From assembly GCA_944380765.1 (NCBI GenBank), contig CALWIO010000015.1, forward strand, positions 1 to 48,837: 48,837 bases of DNA, read 5' to 3'. A model generated the notes under the pieces. It saw only the letters and a list, made by a program, of their open reading frames with translations. It did no database searches and had not been told where the DNA came from. This document shows positions 33,378 through 42,322 of this stretch, one piece after another (within the stretch, counting starts at the first letter, position 1; the number at the start of each line of letters is the position of its first letter). Both the position numbers and the translations under genes were made by a program. The stretch comes from an uncultured Clostridia bacterium. GTDB lineage: Bacteria > Bacillota > Clostridia > Oscillospirales > Acutalibacteraceae.

Positions 33378-34709
33378 TCAGCGCGCGTCTTTCCCGTCAA
33401 AGCGGATAAGCTGTAAACCGGGGCAGTTCTCGCTGTCAAGCGCGAAAGCGTAATCGTCGCACACATTTCCCCAGCGTACCGAGGATTTTTCAATGGTAAC
33501 ATTTTCGGCGTATCTCAGGAAAAATCCCGAGTTTTTGCTCTTTTCAACGCCGTATTCAAGGCAGGGGCGCAAATCGTAAAGTCCGCAGTCCCATTTTGAG
33601 GTCTTGGTAAGGGTTACGCTGACCCGCTCAAAGGTGACATCTTCAATGTAGTTGTCGCGGTTGCCGTGAATCAAAACGCCGTTTTCGCCCTTGCAGGTTA
33701 TGTTGAAAAACCTTATGTTCTTTATATGACCTGATTTTGTGTTTTCATCACGGTTAAAGGTGGTTATAACTATGGGTTCGGCAGTGCCCCACCAGTCGGG
33801 ACAGAAACGGCGCGTTTCTATAATGCAGTTGGAGTATGAAACATTTTCTACATTTCCGCCGTCGCGTATCTGAATGGAAAGTCCGCGGTTGCTTCTTGAA
33901 ATAACGCAGTTGTCAACAATAACATTACGGAAGTCGCCCACTCCCTCGGTGCCTATTTTTATCGCCGCCGAGGTTGAAACAAGGGTGCAGTCAGCGATTA
34001 TAATGTTTTCGCAGGGGCCGTATTCCGCGTTGCCCTTTGAGGTTTTAAGGCAGATGCAGTCGTCGGCGCACTCAATATGACAGCCCAGAATACGCACATT
34101 CGAGCAGTGGTCGGGGTCAATGCCGTCGGAGTTCGCAACATCAAGGTCGTTGAGTATGCGTATTTCGGAAATCAGCACATCGTTGCAGCCCGCGGGGTGC
34201 AGAGTCCAGAAGGGCGCGTCGGTGATTGTAATTCCCTTAAAGGAAATGTGATTGCTCTTTTCTATGTATATTACGGTAGGACGGGGATAAAAATTTCCGG
34301 TGACATAGTACTTGTCCTTGCGCTCAACAAAGGAGTGACCGTTGGCGTCAATAAGTCCCTCGCCCGTAATCGAGCATCCGTCAGCCTCAAATCCGTATAT
34401 AAAGCAGAAAGAGGGCTTGCCGGTGACGGGGTTGCCTATGAGCGTGTTTGTCTTGTCGTTTATAAAGCTGCAAGGGCGGAAATAGCCGTCAATATCGGAA
34501 GTGGCTTTAAGAACGGAGCCTTTTTGAATATGAAGCTCAACGCCCTTTTTAAGTCTTATCGAGTCGGAATAATAGGTCTTGCCCGATGTGAGCACAACCG
34601 TTCCTCCGCCGTTTTCCTCAGCCTTGTCTATTGCCGCTTGCAGAGCGGAGCGGTCGTTTGTTATGCCGTCGCCGGCAGCGCCGAAATCCTCGGGATAAAA
34701 ATAGAGCAT
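33378..34709 (-). CDS. Glycoside hydrolase family 28 (polygalacturonase-type) enzyme
   Basis: A 443-residue right-handed beta-helix protein. NSDGIDPDHCSNVRILGCHI near residues 201-220 and CADDCICLKTSKG just after are the GH28 active-site Asp motifs (NxD and DD); SNRGLSIQIRDGG is the RIK-type substrate motif. The usual GHG motif is not clear (TEGVGDF stands in that position), so the specificity may differ from polygalacturonase. No signal peptide, so it probably acts on imported pectin oligomers. GAGGTGC before ATG 34709 fixes the start; the upstream part of the ORF to 34832 overlaps the promoter and is not used. Confidence 0.88.
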   Translation of the reverse strand: MLYFYPEDFGAAGDGITNDRSALQAAIDKAEENGGGTVVLTSGKTYYSDSIRLKKGVELHIQKGSVLKATSDIDGYFRPCSFINDKTNTLIGNPVTGKPSFCFIYGFEADGCSITGEGLIDANGHSFVERKDKYYVTGNFYPRPTVIYIEKSNHISFKGITITDAPFWTLHPAGCNDVLISEIRILNDLDVANSDGIDPDHCSNVRILGCHIECADDCICLKTSKGNAEYGPCENIIIADCTLVSTSAAIKIGTEGVGDFRNVIVDNCVISRSNRGLSIQIRDGGNVENVSYSNCIIETRRFCPDWWGTAEPIVITTFNRDENTKSGHIKNIRFFNITCKGENGVLIHGNRDNYIEDVTFERVSVTLTKTSKWDCGLYDLRPCLEYGVEKSKNSGFFLRYAENVTIEKSSVRWGNVCDDYAFALDSENCPGLQLIRFDGKDAR

Positions 34710-34737
34710 AAAAGCACCTCGCTTTTGTTTTTCTATT

Positions 34738-34766
34738 ATTATACTACGGAAAATTCCGGCGGACAA
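34738..34766 (-). promoter_or_regulatory. Promoter of the GH28 gene
   Basis: Minus strand: TTGTCC (34766-34761), a 17-bp spacer and perfect TATAAT (34743-34738), 28 bp before the ATG at 34709. Confidence 0.7.
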
Positions 34767-34800
34767 TAGACTTTGAAATTTTTTGCGTAAAATAAAACCG

Positions 34801-35436
34801 TCAGTGGTATTCCATTCCGAAAAATTCAACATACAGGGGCGAAAGACGGTCGTTCAAAAGATTAAAGCAGTCGGCGCAAGCCGCCGTTTTTGAAAAATCC
34901 CGTTTTTTCGGCAGCGCCATAATCGCCCGCGAGGTGAAAAGGGTGCTCTCGGTGAAAAATTTTCCCCCGTGACTTTCGCATACGCGCCGGACATATCCAA
35001 GCCCTCTGCCGCAGCCGCCGCCATAGCTTCCCCCGTTTAACACTTCAAGGCGTATATATTCTTTTGTTTCAACGGTCTTTACGGTTATCAGGCTTTCGCT
35101 GCCGTAAAGATAGGCGTTTGAAAGCAGATTCAAAAGCGCTTTTGTAATCAGTCTGCCGCTGCCGGCGGCCGCGCGGGTGTCGTTGCCGCAGTAAACAAAG
35201 CCGGCGCCCGTTGAAGCGGTCAGAATATCGCAGGCGGTCGTTACGCTCTGCGCCAGCGAGGAAATATCCACGGCTTCCTCTTCAAAATCAAAACCGCAGG
35301 AAAACTCCATACTGCGAAGCTCCCGATAACGGCGGCGCAGCGCTTCGCAGTCGTTTGTCTCAAAAGCGTTGTCAAAAAGCGTCTGAAGCTGTTCGCGGAA
35401 TTGCTCTCTGCCGCCGCAGCCGTTGCTCTCGCTCAT
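34801..35436 (-). CDS. Histidine-kinase-like ATPase protein without a phosphoacceptor domain
   Basis: 211 residues. An N-terminal helical part (about 1-65) has no obvious conserved His-containing dimerisation motif. It is followed by a GHKL ATPase domain: KALLNLLSNAYLYG near 94-107 is the N box, and GGGCGRGLGYVRRVCESHGG near 136-155 is the G2 box. A Cys pair ACADC near the C-terminus is unusual. No response regulator is adjacent. It may act as an anti-sigma-like kinase, a degenerate sensor kinase or an ATP-binding scaffold. Ribosome binding site GGGAG precedes ATG 35436. Confidence 0.72.
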   Translation of the reverse strand: MSESNGCGGREQFREQLQTLFDNAFETNDCEALRRRYRELRSMEFSCGFDFEEEAVDISSLAQSVTTACDILTASTGAGFVYCGNDTRAAAGSGRLITKALLNLLSNAYLYGSESLITVKTVETKEYIRLEVLNGGSYGGGCGRGLGYVRRVCESHGGKFFTESTLFTSRAIMALPKKRDFSKTAACADCFNLLNDRLSPLYVEFFGMEYH

Positions 35437-35547
35437 AAACTCACTCCCTCATACTATAAATTTTATACCCAAATCCTTTAAATATTCATTCATTTTTGAA
35501 CAGATTGACAATTTTTTCACACATTACTGTTTTTTTCAAAAATACTC

Positions 35548-35576
35548 TTGCATAATTCTGGGAAAAGGGATAAAAT
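35548..35576 (+). promoter_or_regulatory. Promoter of gap
   Basis: TTGCAT (35548-35553), a 17-bp spacer and TAAAAT (35571-35576) on the plus strand, about 50 bp before the ATG at 35626. Confidence 0.75.
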
Positions 35577-35625
35577 AATATTTGCACCAATGCGAAAAAA
35601 TCAGTAATATTTGGAGGAATTTAAA

Positions 35626-36660
35626 ATGTCAGTTAAAGTTGCAATTAACGGCTTCGGCCGTATCGGGCGTCTTGCTTTCAGACAGATGTTCGGCGCAGAG
35701 GGCTACGATGTAGTTGCCATTAACGATCTTACAAAACCCTCAATGCTCGCAAACCTTCTTAAGTACGATACCGCTCAGGGCGGCTACTGCGGAAAAATCG
35801 GTGAAAACCTTCACACAATTTCTGCCGACGATGAGGCAGGCACAATCACCGTTGACGGTAAAACTCTTAAAATCTACGCTATGGCAAACGCTGCCGAGCT
35901 TCCCTGGGGCGAAATCGGCGTTGATGTAGTTCTTGAATGCACAGGCTTCTACTGCTCAAAGGATAAGAGCATGGCTCATATCAACGCAGGCGCCAAGAAA
36001 GTTGTTATTTCCGCTCCCGCGGGCAACGACCTTAAAACAATCGTTTTCTCAGTTAACGAGAATACTCTTACAGCGGAGGACCAGATTATTTCTGCCGCTT
36101 CCTGCACAACAAACTGCTTGGCTCCCATGGCTAAGGCTCTTAACGATTACGCTCCCGTTCAGAGCGGTATCATGAGCACAATTCACGCTTACACCGGCGA
36201 CCAGATGATTCTTGACGGTCCTCACAGAAAGGGCGACATGAGAAGAGCAAGAGCAGGCGCCGCCAACATCGTTCCCAACTCAACAGGCGCTGCCAAGGCT
36301 ATCGGCCTTGTTATCCCCGAGCTCAACGGCAAACTTATCGGTTCCGCTCAGAGAGTTCCCGTTCCCACAGGTTCAACAACGATCCTTACCGCCGTTGTTA
36401 AGGGCGCCGATGTTACTAAGGAAGGCATCAATGCCGCTATGAAGGCTGCCGCTTCCGAGTCTTTCGGCTACAATGAGGACCCCATCGTTTCGTCCGATGT
36501 TATCGGTATGAGATACGGCTCACTCTTTGACGCTACCCAGACAATGGTTTCAAAGATTGCCGACGACCTCTATGAGGTTCAGGTTGTTTCGTGGTATGAC
36601 AACGAGAACAGCTACACAAGCCAGATGGTTCGCACAATCAAGTATTTTGCCGAGCTTTAA
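35626..36660 (+). CDS. gap: Glyceraldehyde-3-phosphate dehydrogenase (NAD type)
   Basis: Glycolytic oxidation of glyceraldehyde 3-phosphate to 1,3-bisphosphoglycerate. 344 residues. [14 protein letters not shown] near residues 7-20 binds NAD, Asp in VAINDL near 34 suggests NAD over [16 protein letters not shown] near 156-167 contains the catalytic Cys at about 160, and [10 protein letters not shown] carries the catalytic His. A TTG at 35611 is in frame, but its GGAGGA is the ribosome binding site of the ATG at 35626. Codon use is richer in C-ending codons than the neighbours, as expected of a highly expressed gene. It stands alone with its own promoter and terminator. Confidence 0.98.
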   Translation: MSVKVAINGFGRIGRLAFRQMFGAEGYDVVAINDLTKPSMLANLLKYDTAQGGYCGKIGENLHTISADDEAGTITVDGKTLKIYAMANAAELPWGEIGVDVVLECTGFYCSKDKSMAHINAGAKKVVISAPAGNDLKTIVFSVNENTLTAEDQIISAASCTTNCLAPMAKALNDYAPVQSGIMSTIHAYTGDQMILDGPHRKGDMRRARAGAANIVPNSTGAAKAIGLVIPELNGKLIGSAQRVPVPTGSTTILTAVVKGADVTKEGINAAMKAAASESFGYNEDPIVSSDVIGMRYGSLFDATQTMVSKIADDLYEVQVVSWYDNENSYTSQMVRTIKYFAEL

Positions 36661-36686
36661 TCTTAAAACCAGTAAAATTTCTCTTA

Positions 36687-36717
36687 AAAAACCGCGCAGG
36701 TTTCCTGCGCGGTTTTT
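36687..36717 (+). terminator. Terminator of gap
   Basis: AAAAACCGCGCAGG (36687-36700) and CCTGCGCGGTTTTT (36704-36717), 14-bp perfect arms with a 3-nt loop, 27 bp after the gap stop. Confidence 0.93.
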
Positions 36718-36760
36718 GACTTAATATGATGATTTCAAAAATTATAAAAATCAATTTAAA

Positions 36761-36804
36761 AGCTAAGAAAAGGCGTAAACACAGCTAAGAAAAGGCGTAA
36801 ACAT
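36761..36804. repeat. Two tandem copies of a 22-bp unit
   Basis: The unit begins AGCTAAGAAAAGGCGTAAAC (36761) and recurs directly at 36783, differing only at the last base (C or T). It lies between the gap terminator and the 3' end of the yfbR-like gene. Two copies only, no spacer, so not CRISPR. It may be replication slippage. Confidence 0.85.
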
Positions 36805-36820
36805 TTTGCCTTTTAGCGTT

Positions 36821-37408
36821 CTATTTTTTCATTTTATCCAGAGTTTTTTCGTACGAGGGCAGAAATTCTTTCGCGAAAATCTGCGCTTCGGGACAGTCTG
36901 TGGCGGCAAGGGTTTTGCCTATGGCTTTTTCCGCCTCCGAAAATTCCGTGTTGCCGGCTTTGCGCTCCGTAACGCATTTTAAATACGCGCTTATTTTGTC
37001 GGCGGCTTTGACGAGAGGCCAAAGCTCGCGGTCCTCGGCTTTCTTTTTGAACAGCGGCTCGTATGAGGACTGCAAATCGTCGGGCAGCATAGCCAAAAGC
37101 TGTTTTGAGGCGTCCTTTTCAACCGCCTTGTACGCCGCCTTTGTTTCCTTGCTGTAATATTTTACGGGCGTGGGCAAATCGCCGGTTATTATTTCGGGCA
37201 CATCGTGGTACAGCCCCAAAAGAGCCGCGCGCTCGCAGTTGTAGCTTTTGCCCAGCCTTTCTCTGCCGATTACGGCGAGGGCGTAGCTTAACTGAGCCAC
37301 CTCGGCGGAATGTTCGCTGAGCGTTTCATAGCGGGTGTTGCGCATAAGCGCCCAGCGGTTTATATATTTAATTCTTGAAGTGAAAGCGAAAAAATCGTTT
37401 CTGCCCAT
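36821..37408 (-). CDS. HD-domain 5'-deoxynucleotidase (YfbR-like)
   Basis: A 195-residue HD-domain hydrolase. FFAFTSRIKYINRWALMRNT near residues 6-25 and TLSEHSAEVAQLSYALA near 29-45 (metal-binding His), LLGLYHDVPEIITGD near 64-78 (the HD pair), and DKISAYLKC near 136 match YfbR, which dephosphorylates deoxynucleoside 5'-monophosphates. It is the last gene of a five-gene operon, 3 bp after the dCMP deaminase. That fits nucleotide metabolism: YfbR and dCMP deaminase both act on dNMP pools. Confidence 0.9.
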   Translation of the reverse strand: MGRNDFFAFTSRIKYINRWALMRNTRYETLSEHSAEVAQLSYALAVIGRERLGKSYNCERAALLGLYHDVPEIITGDLPTPVKYYSKETKAAYKAVEKDASKQLLAMLPDDLQSSYEPLFKKKAEDRELWPLVKAADKISAYLKCVTERKAGNTEFSEAEKAIGKTLAATDCPEAQIFAKEFLPSYEKTLDKMKK

Positions 37409-37411
37409 AGC

Positions 37412-37909
37412 TTATATATCCTCTTCGCGAAAGCTGATTTTAAGCTCGTCTCGGCTGAGCGCAAGCTTTGTGTATTTAACCCCGGCGGCGTCAAACATAC
37501 GGCGTGAAACACGGTTGCCCACCGACTCTTTATACTTGTCCGAAATATAGATAACCTCTTTTATGCCGGACTGAATAATGGCCTTCGCGCATTCGTTGCA
37601 GGGGAAAAGAGCCACATATATCTTGCAGCCTTCCAAGTTTCTGCCTCCGCTGTTTAAAATGGCGTTCAGCTCCGCGTGGCATACATAGGGGTACTTTGTG
37701 TCGTATTCGTCGCCCGCTCTGTCCCAGGGGAAAGTATCGTCGTCACAGCCTGTGGGAAAGCCGTTGTACCCGACCGACATAATTCTGTTGCGGTCGTTGA
37801 CAATGCAGGCGCCCACCTGCGTGTTCGGGTCTTTGCTGCGGTACGATGAGAGTATTGCTATCCCCATAAAATATTCGTCCCAGCTTATATAATCTTCCCG
37901 TTTGCTCAT
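37412..37909 (-). CDS. dCMP deaminase (ComEB-like)
   Basis: Deaminates dCMP to dUMP for dTMP synthesis. 165 residues with the zinc motifs CHAELNAILN near 76-85 (His and the catalytic Glu) and FPCNECAKAIIQSG near 103-116 (two Cys). ATG at 37909 overlaps the rarA stop by 4 bp (ATGA). The Firmicutes name is ComEB for the gene in competence loci, but this one is not in a com operon. The neighbouring YfbR-like gene acts in the same pool. Confidence 0.93.
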   Translation of the reverse strand: MSKREDYISWDEYFMGIAILSSYRSKDPNTQVGACIVNDRNRIMSVGYNGFPTGCDDDTFPWDRAGDEYDTKYPYVCHAELNAILNSGGRNLEGCKIYVALFPCNECAKAIIQSGIKEVIYISDKYKESVGNRVSRRMFDAAGVKYTKLALSRDELKISFREEDI

Positions 37910-39177
37910 AGCTCTTCTCCTTTAATCCTTTTCCAGTATTCTTTTGCCGCCTGTTCGGTTTTGTTTTCGCCGAATCGGTAGTATTTTCTGTCTTTAATGG
38001 CGTCGGGCAGATACTGCTGCTTTACCCAGCGGTTGGGAAAGTCGTGCGGATAAAGGTAGTTTTGCCCTTTTTCGGGATTGTCCTCGCCGTCAAAATGCTT
38101 GTTTTGAAGCTGACGGGGTATTCTGCCGTATTTTCCCTTTCTCACATCGTCAAGGGCGGCATAAATGCCGTCGTGCCCCGTGTTGGATTTGGGACTTGTG
38201 GCGACAAGCACCACCGCGTCACCGAGAGGTATTGCCGCCTCGGGCAGCCCCACCTGAAGCGCTATGTCGCAGGCGGCTTTGACAATCGGCAGAATCTGCG
38301 GATAGGCAAGTCCCACATCTTCGGCGGCGCATACCAAAAGCCTGCGCACAGCCGAGGGCAGGTCGCCCGCTTCCAAAAGCCTTGCCAGATAGTGCAAAGC
38401 GGCGTCGGGGTCGGAGCCGCGCATGGATTTCTGATAGGCGGAGAGAATGTCATAATGCTCGTCGCCCGCCTTGTCATAGCGGAAAGTGTTTTTCATTGTC
38501 AGCTTTGAGGCATTTTCAAGGGTTATTATCCTTTTACCGTCCTTCAGCGGAGCCGAGAGCGCGCAAAGCTCCGCAAAATTGAGCGCTTTTCTCACATCTC
38601 CGCCGCAGGAAACGCATATATGCTCAATAACTGAGTCCTCAATTTCGGCTTTTGCTCCCGTTTCATTTTCAAGAAAAGCAAAAGCTCTTTTTACGGCAGG
38701 CGCAATTTCGTCTGCGGTAACCGATTTAAACTCAAAAACGGTACAGCGTGAAAGCACGGCGCTGTAAATGTAAAAATAGGGATTTTCCGTAGTCGAGGCG
38801 ATAAGCGTTATCTTGCCGCTCTCAATATAGTCCAGCAGTATCTGCTGCTGTTTTTTGTTAAAATACTGTATCTCGTCAAGATACAAAAGAATACCGTTAG
38901 GCGCCGCGAAAGTGTCCAGCTCCGACACCATGGCCTTTATGTCGGCTGTTGAGGCGGTAGTGCCGTTTATGTGGTGCAGCTTTCTGTCGGTAGTGCCGGC
39001 GATAATCCTCGCGAGCGTGGTTTTGCCCGTGCCGGAGGGGCCGTAAAAAATAAGGTTCGGCAAAAATCCCGACTCTATAATGTTGCGCAGAGGCATATTC
39101 TCCCCGAGCAGATGCCTCTGCCCCACCATTTCGTCAATAGTTTTCGGACGCATGCGGTCCGCGAGAGGCGATGACAT
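37906..39177 (-). CDS. rarA: Replication-associated recombination protein A (RarA/MgsA/WRNIP1 family)
   Basis: A 423-residue AAA+ ATPase acting at stalled forks and in DNA repair. It resembles the clamp-loader subunits. RPKTIDEMVGQRHLLG near residues 9-24, GPSGTGKTTLARI near 47-59 (Walker A), LYLDEIQYF near 98-106 (Walker B), and the C-terminal domain with SDPDAALHYLARLLEAGD and the tail GRIPRQLQNKHFDG. The long ORF begins at 39243, but GGGGG before ATG 39177 fixes the start here. It overlaps the next gene by 4 bp and follows the HAD gene by 1-2 bp. (The name mgsA is also used for it; it is not methylglyoxal synthase.). Confidence 0.95.
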   Translation of the reverse strand: MSSPLADRMRPKTIDEMVGQRHLLGENMPLRNIIESGFLPNLIFYGPSGTGKTTLARIIAGTTDRKLHHINGTTASTADIKAMVSELDTFAAPNGILLYLDEIQYFNKKQQQILLDYIESGKITLIASTTENPYFYIYSAVLSRCTVFEFKSVTADEIAPAVKRAFAFLENETGAKAEIEDSVIEHICVSCGGDVRKALNFAELCALSAPLKDGKRIITLENASKLTMKNTFRYDKAGDEHYDILSAYQKSMRGSDPDAALHYLARLLEAGDLPSAVRRLLVCAAEDVGLAYPQILPIVKAACDIALQVGLPEAAIPLGDAVVLVATSPKSNTGHDGIYAALDDVRKGKYGRIPRQLQNKHFDGEDNPEKGQNYLYPHDFPNRWVKQQYLPDAIKDRKYYRFGENKTEQAAKEYWKRIKGEEL

Positions 39178-39178
39178 A

Positions 39179-39868
39179 TTATTCCCCCTTACGAGGCGGT
39201 TTTTCCTGAACAACCGCGAGAATATCCTGCGGTTTTTCAACAATGTAGTCTGCGTTATGGTCTATAAACTCCTCGGTCGAGCCGAAGCCGTAAAGCACCG
39301 CGCAGCAGGCAATTCCCGCCTCGTGCGCGCCCTCAATGTCAAAAAGCCGGTCGCCCACCATAAGCGTGCTGTCTTTGTCGGCGCCGAGGGCGTCCATAGC
39401 CGCTTTTATAACATCGGCTTTGCTTTCCTTGGTGTTGTCAAAGGTTGTGCCGCCCAAATAGTCAAAGTACTTTTTTATGCCTAAATCCGAGCATATATCG
39501 TCCACAAATTTAAGCGGCTTTGACGAGGCGGTAGCGAGCTTTACTCCGCCTTTTTTCAGCTCGCTCAGGGTTTTGTCAATACCCGGATACATAGTGTTTT
39601 CAAGGTAGCCCTTTACCCGGTAGCGCTCGCGGTATTTTTCGGTCATTTCCCGGCTGTGGGCGTCGTCAAAACCACAGAAGGTCTGAAAGCTGTAATGAAG
39701 CGGCGGCCCTATGAACTTGCGCAGAAAGTCCTCGCCGGGCTTTTCGTGCCCGTAAAACTCAAAGGCGTAGGAAAGACTTTTGAAAATGCCTTCCGAAGAG
39801 TCGGTAAGCGTTCCGTCAAAGTCAAAAAGAACATATTTGTAACGGCAGTTTTTCACATCGATTTTCAT
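39179..39868 (-). CDS. HAD-superfamily phosphatase (phosphoglycolate phosphatase-like)
   Basis: 229 residues. YVLFDFDGTLTDSSEG near 13-28 carries the nucleophile Asp, a helical cap follows, LATASSKP near 116 and STLMVGDRLFDIEGAHEAG near 166-184 complete the motifs. It is close to the Gph family, which removes phosphate from 2-phosphoglycolate formed during repair or oxygen stress; the next gene is the fork-repair ATPase RarA, which fits. ATG at 39868 overlaps the epimerase stop by 4 bp. The actual substrate is uncertain. Confidence 0.9.
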   Translation of the reverse strand: MKIDVKNCRYKYVLFDFDGTLTDSSEGIFKSLSYAFEFYGHEKPGEDFLRKFIGPPLHYSFQTFCGFDDAHSREMTEKYRERYRVKGYLENTMYPGIDKTLSELKKGGVKLATASSKPLKFVDDICSDLGIKKYFDYLGGTTFDNTKESKADVIKAAMDALGADKDSTLMVGDRLFDIEGAHEAGIACCAVLYGFGSTEEFIDHNADYIVEKPQDILAVVQEKPPRKGE

Positions 39869-40710
39869 AGTATTATTTTATATTCCTTTTTGAATATTTC
39901 TCCTTCTTTAAGACGGTTTCCCCATTGGCGCGAGGTTATGTCGCCCTCAAAATCGGCGGCGTCGCATCTGCCGTACCACGGCTCAATGCACACAAAGGGC
40001 GCGTTTTTGCCGGCGGGCGACCATATTCCGAAAAGGGGCGCGTCAAATTTAACCGTTATATATTCGCTTTCGCCGTCCGACAGGCTTATTTCGTTTACCC
40101 CGCTGTTTTCAACGATAAGAGCGTCACGGTCAAAAATCGAATCGTCAAGCGCAAAGGAAGCGGACAGAGGGTATTTCTGCGGCAGATACAGCCCCTCTTC
40201 GTTTAACAGGCTGTATTGCAGGTCTTTGCCGTTTTTCATGGTGAGAACGGTTTTGCCCTTTTCGCAGTAAAAGGCGGGGTGAGCGCCTATTGAAAAATAA
40301 ATGTCGCCGCCGTCTTTGTTTTCCACAAGCCAGCCTGCGGTAAGCTCTTTGCCCGAGAGGGTAAAGGAGCATACAAGGCGGAATTTAAAAGGATATTTCA
40401 AAAGCGTTTCCTCGCTGCTTAAAAGCTCAAATGCAAGGTGATTTTCGCTTTGCGAAACAAGGGAGAATTCCATATCCCGCGCGAAACCGTGCTGACCTAA
40501 GCTGTATTCTTTTCCCATATACGAGGTTTTAAGCCCTTTGTATTTTCCCACAACAGGGAAAAGCACGGGACTTCTTCTGCCCCAGTAGGCGCTGTCGCCC
40601 TGCCACAGACGCTCTTTGCCGGCGGCTTTGTCAAAGAGTGAGTAAAGCTCGGCTCCGTGCGTGTTAACGCTTATTTTTACATATTCGTTTTCAAGAGAAT
40701 ACAGGCTCAT
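39865..40710 (-). CDS. Aldose 1-epimerase family protein (LacX-like)
   Basis: 281 residues of the galactose mutarotase fold: ISVNTHGAELYSLFD near 13-27, LWQGDSAYWGRRSPVLFPVVG near 33-53 (broken here for length), GQHGFARDMEF near 73-83, SIGAHPAFYC near 140-149 with the catalytic His, and a Glu in ENSGVNEISL. It interconverts sugar anomers; LacX homologues sit in galactose/lactose loci. Here it leads the operon of the HAD phosphatase, rarA, dCMP deaminase and yfbR-like genes, an apparently mixed operon. Confidence 0.9.
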   Translation of the reverse strand: MSLYSLENEYVKISVNTHGAELYSLFDKAAGKERLWQGDSAYWGRRSPVLFPVVGKYKGLKTSYMGKEYSLGQHGFARDMEFSLVSQSENHLAFELLSSEETLLKYPFKFRLVCSFTLSGKELTAGWLVENKDGGDIYFSIGAHPAFYCEKGKTVLTMKNGKDLQYSLLNEEGLYLPQKYPLSASFALDDSIFDRDALIVENSGVNEISLSDGESEYITVKFDAPLFGIWSPAGKNAPFVCIEPWYGRCDAADFEGDITSRQWGNRLKEGEIFKKEYKIIL

Positions 40711-40746
40711 ATTTTTCTCACCTTCCGGTTTGATTTTGCGTTATTT

Positions 40747-40775
40747 ATTATACAATAAAATTTTGTTCTATTCAA
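40747..40775 (-). promoter_or_regulatory. Promoter of the epimerase / rarA operon
   Basis: Minus strand: TTGAAT (40775-40770), a 17-bp spacer and TATAAT (40752-40747), 36 bp before the ATG at 40710. Confidence 0.75.
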
Positions 40776-40856
40776 CACATTTTGCAAACATTTGTTTTGT
40801 AATACTTGCTGAAATAAAAAAAATATCAAAAAACACTTTTAATTTATCTAAAAGAG

Positions 40857-40865
40857 TGTTATACT
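40857..40865 (+). promoter_or_regulatory. Extended -10 of murA
   Basis: TGTTATACT (TG at 40857-40858, TATACT at 40860-40865) on the plus strand. The -35 is poor. Transcription would begin just before the leader hairpin at 40872. Confidence 0.5.
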
Positions 40866-40871
40866 ATAACA

Positions 40872-40912
40872 GGCGTTTGGAGTTTTAAAACTTTTTTAAC
40901 ATACCAAACGCC
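40872..40912 (+). promoter_or_regulatory. Leader hairpin in the murA 5' UTR
   Basis: GGCGTTTGG (40872-40880) and CCAAACGCC (40904-40912) enclose a 23-nt loop that itself starts with the palindrome AGTTTTAAAACT (40881-40892). A short GTTTTATTG follows, so it may act as an attenuator or stabilise the 5' end. A comparable leader, sharing TTGGAGTT, precedes the response regulator at 43735. Confidence 0.5.
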
Positions 40913-40976
40913 GTTTTATTGTAATTATTTCTTTATTATATATTTTGGTTTATTTGATTTTTAGGAGGAATCGTCC

Positions 40977-42269
40977 TTGGAAAAAATCATAATAAACGGC
41001 GGCAGAAGGCTTGCGGGCGAGGTTGAAATCAGCGGAGCCAAAAACGCCGTTGTTGCGATAATTCCGGCAACGATTCTTGCAGAAGATGTTTGCAGAATCG
41101 AAAATGTTCCCAATATAAGCGATGTTTCCGCCATGGTGAGAATACTGCGTTCTCTCGGCGCGGAAATTAAAATGATAAATAAAAACACTTTGGAGATTGA
41201 CACCCGCCATATCCGCTCGAATGTTGTCGAGCACGATATGTCAAAGCTTTTGCGCGCCTCTTATTATTTTATCGGCGCGCTTTTGGGCAGGTTCAATCAC
41301 GCCAAGGTTGCCATGCCCGGCGGCTGCTGTTTCGGAGTGCGTCCCATTGACCAGCATATTAAGGGATTTGAAACGATAGGCGCCACCGTAACTATGGAAG
41401 AAAACGCGATGGTTGATGTCCATGCGCAGAGCTTGCTCGGCTCGCCGGTTTATTTTGATGTTGTTTCCGTAGGCGCCACAATCAATGTTATGCTTGCCGC
41501 CGTCAAGGCGAAGGGACTGACGGTAATTGAAAACGCCGCTAAGGAGCCGCATATAGTTGACCTCGCGAACTTTCTGAACTCCATGGGCGCCGATATCAGG
41601 GGCGCGGGAACAGATGTTATTAAAATCCGCGGTGTGGACAAGCTCCACGGCTGCGAATATGCCATAATTCCCGACCAGATTGAGGCGGGAACATATATGG
41701 TAGCCGCCGCCGCCACAAGAGGCGATGTGCTTATTAAAAATGTAATCCCCAAGCACCTTGAATCAATTTCCGCAAAGCTTATTGAGAGCGGAGCCGTTGT
41801 GGAGGAGTTTGACGATTCGGTAAGAGTTTTTGCCGACTGCCGTCCCAATCATTGCAGTATAAAAACAATGCCTCATCCGGGCTTCCCTACCGATATGCAG
41901 CCTCAGTTCGCGGTGCTGCTGTCAGTTGCGAGGGGAAACAGCATGGTTTCCGAAAGCGTTTGGGATAACCGCTTTAAATATGTTGAACAGCTCACCAGAA
42001 TGGGCGCAAAAATCACGGTTGACGGCAAATCCTCGTTTATCGAGGGCGTTGACCACTTAAAGGGCGGCCCTGTAAAGGCCGACGATTTGCGCGCCGGCGC
42101 GGCTATGATAATAGCCGGACTTATCGCCAAAGGCACAACCGAAATTGAGGAAATTCACCATATTCAAAGAGGCTATGACAATATAATCGAAAAAATGCGC
42201 AGCCTGGGCGCCGACATTGAATTGCGCGTGGTGCCCAACGACGAAGAAGCCGTGCTGAGCGTAGGATAA
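40977..42269 (+). CDS. murA: UDP-N-acetylglucosamine 1-carboxyvinyltransferase
   Basis: First committed step of peptidoglycan synthesis: transfers enolpyruvate from PEP to UDP-GlcNAc. 430 residues, normal. [10 protein letters not shown] near residues 17-26 holds the catalytic Lys at 22 and Asn at 23; [20 protein letters not shown] near 112-131 has the catalytic Cys at 117 (fosfomycin target; a Cys, not the Asp of resistant enzymes). TTG start at 40977 with AGGAGG 8 nt upstream. Two-domain EPT fold throughout. A terminator follows at 42281. Confidence 0.97.
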   Translation: MEKIIINGGRRLAGEVEISGAKNAVVAIIPATILAEDVCRIENVPNISDVSAMVRILRSLGAEIKMINKNTLEIDTRHIRSNVVEHDMSKLLRASYYFIGALLGRFNHAKVAMPGGCCFGVRPIDQHIKGFETIGATVTMEENAMVDVHAQSLLGSPVYFDVVSVGATINVMLAAVKAKGLTVIENAAKEPHIVDLANFLNSMGADIRGAGTDVIKIRGVDKLHGCEYAIIPDQIEAGTYMVAAAATRGDVLIKNVIPKHLESISAKLIESGAVVEEFDDSVRVFADCRPNHCSIKTMPHPGFPTDMQPQFAVLLSVARGNSMVSESVWDNRFKYVEQLTRMGAKITVDGKSSFIEGVDHLKGGPVKADDLRAGAAMIIAGLIAKGTTEIEEIHHIQRGYDNIIEKMRSLGADIELRVVPNDEEAVLSVG

Positions 42270-42280
42270 AATGAAACGGG

Positions 42281-42304
42281 GCGGTGCTTTGCACCGCTTT
42301 TTTT
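42281..42304 (+). terminator. Terminator after murA
   Basis: GCGGTGC (42281-42287), 3-nt loop, GCACCGC (42291-42297), then seven T's. The next gene starts only 19 bp later, so either partial read-through from murA feeds it or a promoter lies within murA. Confidence 0.88.
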
Positions 42305-42322
42305 AATACAGGAGAAAAAACA

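Noticed and set aside
36761..36804. A CRISPR array
   Set aside because: Two direct copies with no spacer and no cas gene nearby.
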